This document shows, piece by piece, positions 26,807 through 32,909 of a stretch of 64,000 nt of DNA. Positions within the stretch are counted from its first letter, which is position 1; every line of letters begins with the position of its first letter. The notes beneath the pieces were generated by a model. The model worked only from the letters and a program-made list of their open reading frames with translations. It was not told the origin of the DNA and searched no databases. The position numbers and the translations under genes are program-made. The DNA comes from Pseudomonas fluorescens (GTDB taxonomy: Bacteria; Pseudomonadota; Gammaproteobacteria; Pseudomonadales; Pseudomonadaceae): contig NZ_CP015637.1 in the NCBI RefSeq assembly GCF_001708445.1, positions 124,001 through 188,000 of the forward strand, in the 5' to 3' direction.

Positions 26807-27256
26807 ATGGCGAATACTGGCGAAACGCCCGATATGCTGCTGGCCCGACGCGCTGCTGAATTCCCGGCATTCAGATCTGAGCGTCTGCCGGTACTGCATA
26901 AGTTTTGTGAAAGTCTCGGATTTGATCAGCCACATGAAGTATTGATTGAGCCAAAAAGGTTTTTATTCCAGCTGGACAGTGGTTTTCAACGCGCTGACAT
27001 CAATGAGGAAGATCGGGTTTGGTTTGTTACCCGTATTGGCTACTACATCGGCGAATACCTGATCTCCCTGTTTGGTGGCTATTGGCTACTTGATGATGAC
27101 CAGTCGTCCCCCTCTTTTGCCAGATACGTGGTCGGCGACTTTTCAAAACCAGGTGTTAAAACTAAAATCGTCGACCCATTCGAAATAGCACAACGCTATG
27201 CAACTACGTCGGCTCCGCGCTTTTTAAGACAAGAGATCGAAACAGTTCTGGACTAA
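26807..27256 (+). CDS. Immunity-type protein, unknown family
   Basis: 149 residues from ATG 26807, with TGAGGTAG upstream. Soluble and slightly acidic. Notable stretches are MLLARRAAEFPAFRSERLPV, FLFQLDSGFQRADINEEDR and IGYYIGEYLISLFGGYWLLD. I recognise no named domain. It starts 15 nt after the nuclease-like orphan toxin tail, the position of a cognate immunity gene. It therefore probably neutralises a cytoplasmic nuclease toxin. Confidence is moderate for coding, low for exact function. Confidence 0.65.
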   Translation: MANTGETPDMLLARRAAEFPAFRSERLPVLHKFCESLGFDQPHEVLIEPKRFLFQLDSGFQRADINEEDRVWFVTRIGYYIGEYLISLFGGYWLLDDDQSSPSFARYVVGDFSKPGVKTKIVDPFEIAQRYATTSAPRFLRQEIETVLD

Positions 27257-27381
27257 ATGGAACGGGGAATCGGAAAAATAGGGGTCAGACCACGGTTTTG
27301 CGCTTTTTAGAGTTCAGCAGAATTGCTCTTTTAAAATATTATTTATTTTTTGTAATTATTCGATTTTGTTGGCCTAGTGAT

Positions 27382-27449
27382 GGAGAAAAGTGGACAGATT
27401 TATTTAATACCGACCAGCGCCAAACCTAAATAAATCCGTCCCCTTTTTT
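27382..27449. repeat. Palindromic repeat, type B, copy 1
   Basis: GGAGAAAAGTGGACAGATTT...AATACC and CCTAAATAAATCCGTCCCCT are imperfect inverted arms of a roughly 68-bp unit. Full copies also occur at about 28586-28653 and 30067-30128, with half copies at 28889-28914 and 29638-29667. The HNH tail starts at the very next base. Confidence 0.85.
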
Positions 27450-27632
27450 GCTGGCTGGACATGGGAGCATGCGTCGTCGTCGACTGCTTTCAGTCAGGAA
27501 GGAATCATGCGATTAGTACCGACCGCCCAACACACACCTGGTTCTCCTTGGTGGCGCGTACTGCATCCCGATGCGGGGGCTGCGGGTGGATATTCTGAAT
27601 GGGCAATTCCAAGAGGCGCCCCAAAAAATTAG
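27450..27632 (+). pseudogene. Orphan HNH-nuclease toxin C-terminal fragment
   Basis: A 60-codon open stretch without a start encodes AGWTWEHASSSTAFSQEGIM, then RLVPTAQHTPGSPWWRVLHP, and ends GGYSEWAIPRGAPKN before TAG 27630-27632. 'W.WxH ... MQLVP...HTPGS.F...LHP...GGYS.WAIPAGAP' is the hallmark tail of Rhs/CdiA HNH toxins. Here the usual WHH is WEH, so one candidate catalytic His is changed. The frame begins directly at the repeat edge and ends 8 nt before a SMI1/KNR4 gene. A displaced toxin module, silent unless recombined into a TpsA-like carrier. Confidence 0.75.
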
Positions 27633-27640
27633 GTGGAAGA

Positions 27641-28099
27641 ATGAATATTGCTGAGTTGAACATCAATGTCGGGGGACGCCCCAGCGTGGGTTTCAGTGGT
27701 GATGACTCAAGCGTGCGCGCCCTTGAGGCTCGGCTGGGCCGTAGGCTTCCAGAAACCTACCTTCAATTCATCCGAAGTGCCAACGGTGGGCATCCTGAAG
27801 CCGGAAGTTTCTTTTTGAACGCATCACCAGATGCTAGCGTCAGCGTTGATTGGTTTTATTCACTAGGAGACGCAGGTATCGACAGCCTGGATAAGGCTCT
27901 TGATGACTGGGCTCAAGTGTTGGGGCCATTCATGTTGCCCATTGGGCGCGACGGAGGTGGCAGCCAGTTTTATATTTCGCTGGATTCGCCATCCGGTTCT
28001 GTTTGGTATTACTCACATGAAGGCTCAGAACGCACCCAACTTGCCGAAAGCTTCGATGAGTTTTTGCAGCAGTTGCAAGTTCACCTGGATTTTATTTGA
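27641..28099 (+). CDS. SMI1/KNR4 (SUKH) immunity protein
   Basis: 152 residues from ATG 27641 with AGGTGGAAGA directly before it. It has SUKH superfamily features: DDSSVRALEARLGRRLPETY, LQFIRSANGGHP, an acidic mid part and a WYYSHEGSE strand. SUKH proteins are the commonest immunity proteins against nuclease toxins of polymorphic secretion systems. It follows the HNH tail by 8 nt, so the two form a recognisable toxin-tail/immunity pair. The start chosen avoids a longer frame (27599) that overlaps the tail. Confidence 0.85.
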   Translation: MNIAELNINVGGRPSVGFSGDDSSVRALEARLGRRLPETYLQFIRSANGGHPEAGSFFLNASPDASVSVDWFYSLGDAGIDSLDKALDDWAQVLGPFMLPIGRDGGGSQFYISLDSPSGSVWYYSHEGSERTQLAESFDEFLQQLQVHLDFI

Positions 28100-28107
28100 G
28101 AGCCGTT

Positions 28108-28410
28108 ATGAATCGATATGAGGGGAAGCCTTTTCTCCGGCTACTGGAATGCTACGTGCTTTCGGCTATTGATGAGCTGACAGACGAGCAGTGTGCGGCG
28201 TTAAGTGCGCTGGAGCCCAAGTTGCACGAGCTGTACGGGGTGCAAGGCAGTTGGAGTGATGTCGTCGCGTCTCAGATGGATTTTCCGGAATCCCTGGTGG
28301 AGAAAATAAAAGAAGTGTGGCGCGTGAATTCGGAAAAATTTGCGCGAGCTGGTGTAAAAATAAACGCAGAAGATTTTGCTAGAGACTTTGTGGATACCAA
28401 TTTTCCTTGA
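28108..28410 (+). CDS. Small immunity-associated protein, unknown family
   Basis: 100 residues from ATG 28108, 8 nt after the SUKH stop, so co-transcribed. It is helical and charged (LTDEQCAALSALEPKLHELY, then VQGSWSDVVASQMDFPESLV) with no membrane segment. From memory, similar proteins are found beside Rhs/CDI toxin genes in Pseudomonas, but I cannot name the family. It may be a second immunity protein for the HNH tail or an accessory. The frame begins upstream at 28096, but the ATG at 28108 is the better start. Confidence 0.6.
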   Translation: MNRYEGKPFLRLLECYVLSAIDELTDEQCAALSALEPKLHELYGVQGSWSDVVASQMDFPESLVEKIKEVWRVNSEKFARAGVKINAEDFARDFVDTNFP

Positions 28411-28921
28411 TGATGATAAAAGGGACAGATTTGAATGGCACTTACTTAGCAGCTAACTAGCTAGTGTGACTGGAAAAAAGAAAAAACAGAAAATAGGGGG
28501 CAGACCCTGAGGAGTCCCCACCGACCGGCGCCACGATTGAGAAAGGGAAAGGCTGGGAGCAAATCTGCGCCCGTTCACATTCAGCGGAGAAAAGTGGACA
28601 GATTTATTTAATACCGACCAACGCCAAACCTAAATAAATCCGTCCCATTTTTTTGCAATTCTAATCTCAGAGATAAAGTGTGTTCAGGTGTTTGCTTTAT
28701 GTTTAGCATCGCTGGGAATCAAAGAGCATGCTTCCTCGATATGGCTTGAGCTGGTAAATGAGGAATTTTACTAGGGGGAAGAGCTCAGATTACTTTCTTG
28801 CAGTGGGAATTCCAGCGACGTGCTATATGCTTTCGATGCCTATAATAACTGGCAGGTCGTCGGAATTAGTTCTGAAGTTGATGTGTTATTTAAATAAATC
28901 TGTCCCCTTTTTTACTCCTTT
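28411..28921. other. Degraded repeat-rich interval
   Basis: Holds a half type A repeat (about 28489-28510), a full type B repeat (about 28586-28653) and a half type B repeat (28889-28914). Between them are short open stretches without starts, for example about 28766-28893 (LYAFDAYNNWQVVGI ending EVDVLFK) and about 28653-28759 (ending LELVNEEFY). These look like leftover toxin or immunity pieces but are too short to name. No intact gene seen. Confidence 0.5.
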
Positions 28922-28984
28922 TTTACTGAAGTCCAACCGATTCCGCCAATAAAGTTATCGCTGCCTCGCGATGTTCATCGGTAG
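28922..28984 (+). pseudogene. Orphan toxin tail fragment
   Basis: The frame after the half type B repeat encodes FTEVQPIPPIKLSLPRDVHR then TAG 28982-28984. LPRDVHR endings are common in Rhs/CdiA-type toxins. It lies 14 nt before a SUKH gene. Only 20 residues, so the assignment depends mainly on context. Confidence 0.4.
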
Positions 28985-28998
28985 CAGGTAACTCCTTG

Positions 28999-29433
28999 GT
29001 GGAACCAATTGCAGAAAGACTTAGGAAAATAGCTATGGAATATCATCTAACAGAGGGGCAGCTCAATGGCCCGGCTGAAATTTCGGCTGTTGATGGTCTG
29101 TCAACACACTTGGGAGTCGAACTTCCTCAGAGTTATATTGAATTCCTTAAGACGCACGACGGTGGCGAAGGACTCATTGGCGACAGCTACATTATTTTTT
29201 GGAAGGTAGAAGAGCTAGTCGCATTCAATCGTGAATATGAGGTCGAGACATATGCGCCAGGTATATTTTTGTTCGCTTCTAACGGCGGAGGGGAGGGGTA
29301 TGGGTTTGACACATTGGATGCAGCAATGTCGGTAGTTCGAATTCCGTTTATAGGTATGAATCGTCAGTATGCTATATCGGTAGCGAGCGACCTTCCCGAT
29401 CTATTTGCTCGATTGGCAGACCAAAATGAGTGA
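28999..29433 (+). CDS. SMI1/KNR4 (SUKH) immunity protein, second copy
   Basis: 144 residues from GTG 28999 (VEPIAERLRKIAMEYHL, the usual SUKH opening); TTG 28996 or ATG 29035 are alternatives, the last with AGGAAA upstream. SUKH features: DGLSTHLGVELPQSYIEFLK, THDGGEGLIGDSYIIFWKVE and a C-terminal FIGMNRQYAISVASD. It differs from the copy at 27641, so it should match a different toxin. Overlaps the next gene by 8 nt. Confidence 0.8.
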   Translation: MEPIAERLRKIAMEYHLTEGQLNGPAEISAVDGLSTHLGVELPQSYIEFLKTHDGGEGLIGDSYIIFWKVEELVAFNREYEVETYAPGIFLFASNGGGEGYGFDTLDAAMSVVRIPFIGMNRQYAISVASDLPDLFARLADQNE

Positions 29434-29608
29434 GCTTAATAAGCACTCACGCCCTAAAGGCATGGAGCTATTCGAGATTAAACCCGCTATCGCTGGTGGT
29501 GATCCAACCAGTCCTGAGAACAAAACTTGGTTGACGAGACAGCGGCACTTTGAGGCTGTACGCTACTGGAATCGGATTATCAGCAGTCTGCGTAATGAAC
29601 GGAAGTAA
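29426..29608 (+). CDS. Small protein coupled to the SUKH gene
   Basis: 60 residues from ATG 29426, overlapping the SUKH stop by 8 nt. Sequence features: RPKGMELFEIKPAIAGGDPT, SPENKTWLTRQRHFEAVRYW and a final RIISSLR. Small proteins with this 'GG.P....NK.WL.R..H..AV.YWN' pattern occur next to SUKH genes in Pseudomonas, from memory. Translational coupling suggests a joint role in immunity; the mechanism is unknown. Confidence 0.6.
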   Translation: MSELNKHSRPKGMELFEIKPAIAGGDPTSPENKTWLTRQRHFEAVRYWNRIISSLRNERK

Positions 29609-29637
29609 CTAGGGAGAAAAGCGGAGAAAAGGAGACG

Positions 29638-29667
29638 GAGAAAAGGGGACAGATTTATTTAATACCG
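29638..29667. repeat. Half palindromic repeat, type B
   Basis: Only the left arm (GGAGAAAAGGGGACAGATTT and AATACC) is present, and the toxin-tail frame at 29668 starts directly after it. Same junction logic as at 27449/27450. Confidence 0.75.
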
Positions 29668-29763
29668 CATTTCCTTACGGGGCAGCGCTGGGAGCGCTGC
29701 CTGAAGTCTGTTGTTGATCAAGGGTATACGTTTTACGAGGAGGCTTCGGGTGAGAAGAAATAA
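29668..29763 (+). pseudogene. Orphan TpsA-like toxin tail fragment
   Basis: The frame encodes HFLTGQRWERCLKSVVDQG, YTFYEEASGEKK and a TAA at 29761-29763. The last residues parallel the TpsA end (GNSLYNEAVDASK), and the following gene is a homologue of the tpsA-linked membrane protein. The stop overlaps that gene by 14 nt. It is the last 31 codons of a displaced tail of the same toxin class as the intact TpsA. Confidence 0.6.
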
Positions 29764-29992
29764 ATGGATCGGTGGGTTTTTCTTATCGATCTCACTGTTT
29801 TCCATGATTCTGGCGGCTAGCCTGCTACTCGCGATGATCATCGCTGCGGTGATTTCACTTGCCCTGCACACTGACTCGCCTTGGGTATACAACTGGATCG
29901 GCTTTCCTCTTACGTTTGTATTCTCGGCGTATTGGATCCTCACTCGATGGACGTATGTGAAGTCTTACATATCCGGTAATGGGGGAATGTAG
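29750..29992 (+). CDS. Small membrane immunity-type protein, paralogue of 25308 gene
   Basis: 80 residues from GTG 29750 with GAGGAGG 6 nt upstream; an in-frame earlier start is not needed. Two hydrophobic helices (about 6-32 and 42-62) flank HTDSPWVYNWIGFPL, and the C-terminus reads AYWILTRWTYVKSYISG, closely matching the protein at 25308. The 14-nt overlap with an upstream tail remnant repeats the tpsA junction. It is likely an immunity gene kept after the matching toxin was displaced by the present TpsA tail. Confidence 0.7.
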   Translation: MRRNKWIGGFFLSISLFSMILAASLLLAMIIAAVISLALHTDSPWVYNWIGFPLTFVFSAYWILTRWTYVKSYISGNGGM

Positions 29993-30066
29993 TGACCCCC
30001 TGCGATAAACCCCGACAGGTGCACTGCCGGGTACCTTTACCTGTTCAAGGACAATCAATGAAACCC

Positions 30067-30128
30067 GGAGAAAAGGGATTTATTTAGTACCAACCAGCGC
30101 CAAACCTAAATAAATCCGTCCCCTTTTT
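30067..30128. repeat. Palindromic repeat, type B, last copy
   Basis: GGAGAAAAGGGATTTATTTA...ACCAGCGCCAAACCTAAATA and GTCCCCTTTTT form the same unit as 27382-27449, slightly shortened in the left arm. It marks the right edge of the orphan-module array. Confidence 0.8.
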
Positions 30129-30256
30129 CGTCACTTTTTCCACAGAACAGCCACAAACACCATGACGTTAAAGCCACAGCGTATGGACGCGAACGGGGCA
30201 CGTACAACATGTGCCGGCCTCAATGACATCTCTTCGACTTTTGGATAAATGACTGT

Positions 30257-30691
30257 ATGAGCGAATCAGTATCGACCGCAGGCACCTGGAACCTCGCCAG
30301 CCCAGGCAAGCGCCTGCTCGGCTATTTCATCGATATGGCGGTGGTGCTTTTCCTGCTGTTTTTGAACAGAAACCTCGACTATGCCTATTTCTATCTGGGG
30401 TCTGCAGGAGGCCCGGCATTGTTTGATGGCCTCCACTATGTGCTGCTGTTTTCAGCCTTCGGGTACTACTTGTTTTGCGATGCCTTGCCCAATGGCCAGA
30501 GCCTGGGCAAACGGGTGTGCCGCACGGCCGTGGTGGGTTACCCGTACCCCACGAACTGCACGCTGTTCCAGTCGTTCCTGCGCAATTTTCCGAAGATGCT
30601 GTTCATAGTGCTGGACGGTCTTTTTGTACTGTTCGGCCTGCGCCGTCGCTTGGGCGATATGTTGGCCAAGACGATCGTGATCAATCTCTGA
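30257..30691 (+). CDS. RDD-family membrane protein
   Basis: 144 residues. The RDD domain is recognisable by the early Arg (GKRLLGYFIDMAVVLFLL), the Asp in TM1 and a third helix near the end (RNFPKMLFIVLDGLFVLFGL), with SLGKRVCRTAVVG between. These are small inner-membrane proteins, often with three TM helices, proposed in some cases to move ions or small solutes. ATG 30257 is 17 nt after an in-frame-free gap and the gene is separate from the repeat array. GC content returns to the host norm here. No operon partner other than the lipoprotein 45 nt downstream. Confidence 0.8.
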   Translation: MSESVSTAGTWNLASPGKRLLGYFIDMAVVLFLLFLNRNLDYAYFYLGSAGGPALFDGLHYVLLFSAFGYYLFCDALPNGQSLGKRVCRTAVVGYPYPTNCTLFQSFLRNFPKMLFIVLDGLFVLFGLRRRLGDMLAKTIVINL

Positions 30692-30736
30692 GATCTACCG
30701 TCTACTGCATCCCGTTGACTGTATGGAAACCTGTCT

Positions 30737-31366
30737 ATGACGCTGAAGTCCCTCGCCTTGATCAGTTCACTTTTGCTGTTGGGCGCTTGTAATCGTCAAC
30801 CCTGGGTGGCCTATGTCGAGCCTGCCAGCGGTACTGACACCGCCCGGTTACGCGTGATCACCAACGGCGAAGTGCGTGGCGGCAGCTATGTGGGGTGTGT
30901 GGGCAATGAGCAAGGCTTGGCCAAGGCCGGGCGTTTTTATGACGGTGACAAGCCGAGCGTCAACTACCCACAGTCACCCCTGGTACCGCCTCGGTTAGGC
31001 ATGGCGCCGCGCGTGCTGCCGAAGATGGCCGAGTACCTGGGGATGACCCGCATGGCCGAAGGGGTGTATGCCGAGATCGTGGCCGAGTACCGGGTGCCGG
31101 CGGGCAAGCCGTTCCTGTTGGTACGCGAAGAATTGGGGGTGGGCAGCTACGGCAGCACCTACAGCAAATGCCCGGCGCTGTCGCGGGTGTACACCTTTGA
31201 AAAGGGCAGGCAGTACGAGGCCTATGTCGGCATGGTCTACGGCGGTGATGTCGAGGGCAAGATGGGCGTGCGTTGCCCGTTCTTTGTCTACGAGTTGCAG
31301 GCGCCGAACCAAGCCATCCCCCAGGCGATGCAGTCGACACCGGCAGCGGATCGTCCTTGTCCTTGA
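30737..31366 (+). CDS. Predicted lipoprotein, unknown function
   Basis: 209 residues with a lipoprotein signal peptide: LALISSLLLLGAC, where C18 would be lipidated. The mature part begins NRQPWVAYVEPASG and includes several Cys (GCVGN, SKCPAL, GVRCPFF) that could form disulphides in the periplasm. I recognise no domain. It starts 45 nt after the RDD gene on the same strand and may be co-transcribed. The right neighbour is an IS256 element inserted 35 nt after the stop. Confidence 0.7.
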   Translation: MTLKSLALISSLLLLGACNRQPWVAYVEPASGTDTARLRVITNGEVRGGSYVGCVGNEQGLAKAGRFYDGDKPSVNYPQSPLVPPRLGMAPRVLPKMAEYLGMTRMAEGVYAEIVAEYRVPAGKPFLLVREELGVGSYGSTYSKCPALSRVYTFEKGRQYEAYVGMVYGGDVEGKMGVRCPFFVYELQAPNQAIPQAMQSTPAADRPCP

Positions 31367-31461
31367 GAGGCGGGTCAATCTCGTAAACGTGCATTAACCC
31401 GGGGACTGTCAGATATTTTGTGTGCGGGCCGGTAACGGCCTGCCGTCAGGCAGGCCATGCT

Positions 31462-32712
31462 TTACCAGGTTGGCCTGATAAATCGATCTCCGTACAGAAT
31501 CGCAAATTGATTCATCGCACTTTTCCAGTCATGGGCCGCGGAGCCCCAGTTTGCGGTGATATTGCGCAGTCCAAGCCAGATCAGTTTTGTCGCCGCATCG
31601 TCGGTCGGGAAGTGACCTCGGGTCTTGATGATCTTGCGCAACTGAGCGTTGATGCTCTCAATGGCGTTGGTCGTGTAGATCACTTTTCGAATCGCCGGCG
31701 GGAACACGAAAAATGGGATCACACGATCCCAAGCGCGGCGCCAGGCAGCCACTACCGTCGGATACTGCTTGCCCCATGGCCCGCTTTCAAACGCATCCAG
31801 CGCCTGCTCGGCCGCTTCGGCGGTCACCGCCTGATAGATCGGTTTGAGCGCCTTGGCCAGTTCGCGACGCTTGTCCCAGGCCGCGTAATCAAGACTGTTG
31901 CGGATCAGATGAACAATGCATGTTTGCAGTGTCGTGTCTGGAAATACGGCGTTGAGAGCCTCTGGCATGCCTTTCAGTCCATCGGTCACAGCAATCAACA
32001 CGTCTTCGACGCCGCGTGTCTTGAGGTCGTTGAAAACTTTCATCCAGAACTTGGCGCCCTCGGTATTTTCTACCCAGATGCCGAGAATATCGCGTGTTCC
32101 GTCAGGCAAAACGCCCAGGGCCAAGTAAATCGCCTTGTTGCGAACCAGCCCCTCTTCGCGAATTTTGACCCGTAGAGCATCGAAGAAAATAACCGGATAC
32201 ATCGGCTCCAAAGGCCGCTGTTGCCATGCACCGATCTCTGCCATGACCTCGTCGGTTACAGAGCTGATGAAGTCGGGAGAAACGTCAGTACCGTACTGCT
32301 CGGAAAGAAACGCTCGGATCTCTCTGACCGTCATTCCACGGGCATACATGGCGATGATCTTGTCGTCGAAACCGGTGTAGCGGCGTTCGTGCTTGGGGAT
32401 CAAAATGGGCGAAAAACTGCCGTCCCGGTCGCGGGGAATATCCAGTCGGAGCGGACCGTCGCCGGTTAGAACCGTCTTGCCGCTTTTGCCATTGCGCTGG
32501 TTGGTTTCATCCTCTGGGCGCTGCGCGCCCGGCGGATAGCCCAAGTGGTGACCTAGCTCTGCACTCAGCGCTCGCTCGATCAAAGCCTTCTTGAACGCCG
32601 CAGACGCGTCCTCGATAGCTTCAGCGGTCATCGGTCCATCGGTGAATTGCTCGAGCAGCTCTTTCGGGATTTTCGGCAGCTCTCGCAACGCGGGTTTCTT
32701 TTTGGTTGGCAT
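31462..32712 (-). CDS. IS256-family (Mutator-type) transposase
   Basis: 416 residues, the full family length. The DDE catalytic triad region is visible: D in YPVIFFDALRVKIRE, D in EDVLIAVTDGLKGMPEAL and the E in YTTNAIESINAQLRK. The conserved 'TNAIE..N' and 'C..H..RN' (TCIVHLIRNSL) motifs fit Mutator-type enzymes. No frameshift is seen, so the element may be active. The start codon lies 129 nt inside the IS right end, within the first unit of the 77-bp tandem duplication. Confidence 0.95.
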   Translation of the reverse strand: MPTKKKPALRELPKIPKELLEQFTDGPMTAEAIEDASAAFKKALIERALSAELGHHLGYPPGAQRPEDETNQRNGKSGKTVLTGDGPLRLDIPRDRDGSFSPILIPKHERRYTGFDDKIIAMYARGMTVREIRAFLSEQYGTDVSPDFISSVTDEVMAEIGAWQQRPLEPMYPVIFFDALRVKIREEGLVRNKAIYLALGVLPDGTRDILGIWVENTEGAKFWMKVFNDLKTRGVEDVLIAVTDGLKGMPEALNAVFPDTTLQTCIVHLIRNSLDYAAWDKRRELAKALKPIYQAVTAEAAEQALDAFESGPWGKQYPTVVAAWRRAWDRVIPFFVFPPAIRKVIYTTNAIESINAQLRKIIKTRGHFPTDDAATKLIWLGLRNITANWGSAAHDWKSAMNQFAILYGDRFIRPTW

Positions 32713-32841
32713 ACATGCACCTCTTACTCATGTTATGCCCGAACACAAAATTTCTGACACCCCCACGCGGGTTTCTTTTTGGTTGGCATACATGCACCTC
32801 TTACTCATGTTATGCCCGAACACAAAATTTCTGACACCCCC
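32688..32841. repeat. 77-bp tandem duplication of the IS right end
   Basis: Two adjacent identical units, 32688-32764 and 32765-32841, each start ACGCGGGTTTCTTTTTGGTT and end CTGACACCCCC. Each contains the transposase start and the right terminal repeat. The IS therefore carries two potential right ends. Confidence 0.9.
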
Positions 32842-32909
32842 TTAACCCGAACCGCCCTAAGCTTGCGTCTGACCTTGTGAACGGATTATTCATTCACGAG
32901 GTTCAGCTC

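Larger units (their letters stand above)
31402..32841. mobile_element. IS256-family insertion sequence
   Basis: Terminal inverted repeats of 28 bp match at 24 positions (left GGGACTGTCAGATATTTTGT, right complement GGGGGTGTCAGAAATTTTGT). An exact 8-bp target duplication TTAACCCG flanks it (31394-31401 and 32842-32849), the size expected for IS256. One Mutator-type transposase is inside on the minus strand. The right end is duplicated in tandem (see repeat at 32688-32841), so the outer copy is the one joined to the target duplication. Intergenic insertion, no gene broken. Confidence 0.9.

Noticed and set aside
28758..28952. 64-codon frame in the orphan-module interval
   Set aside because: It reads through a half type B repeat; another frame in the same place looks more protein-like.
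25922..30128. Recurring repeats as a possible CRISPR array
   Set aside because: Repeats are 60-70 bp palindromes at irregular distances separated by genes, with no uniform spacers and no cas genes.
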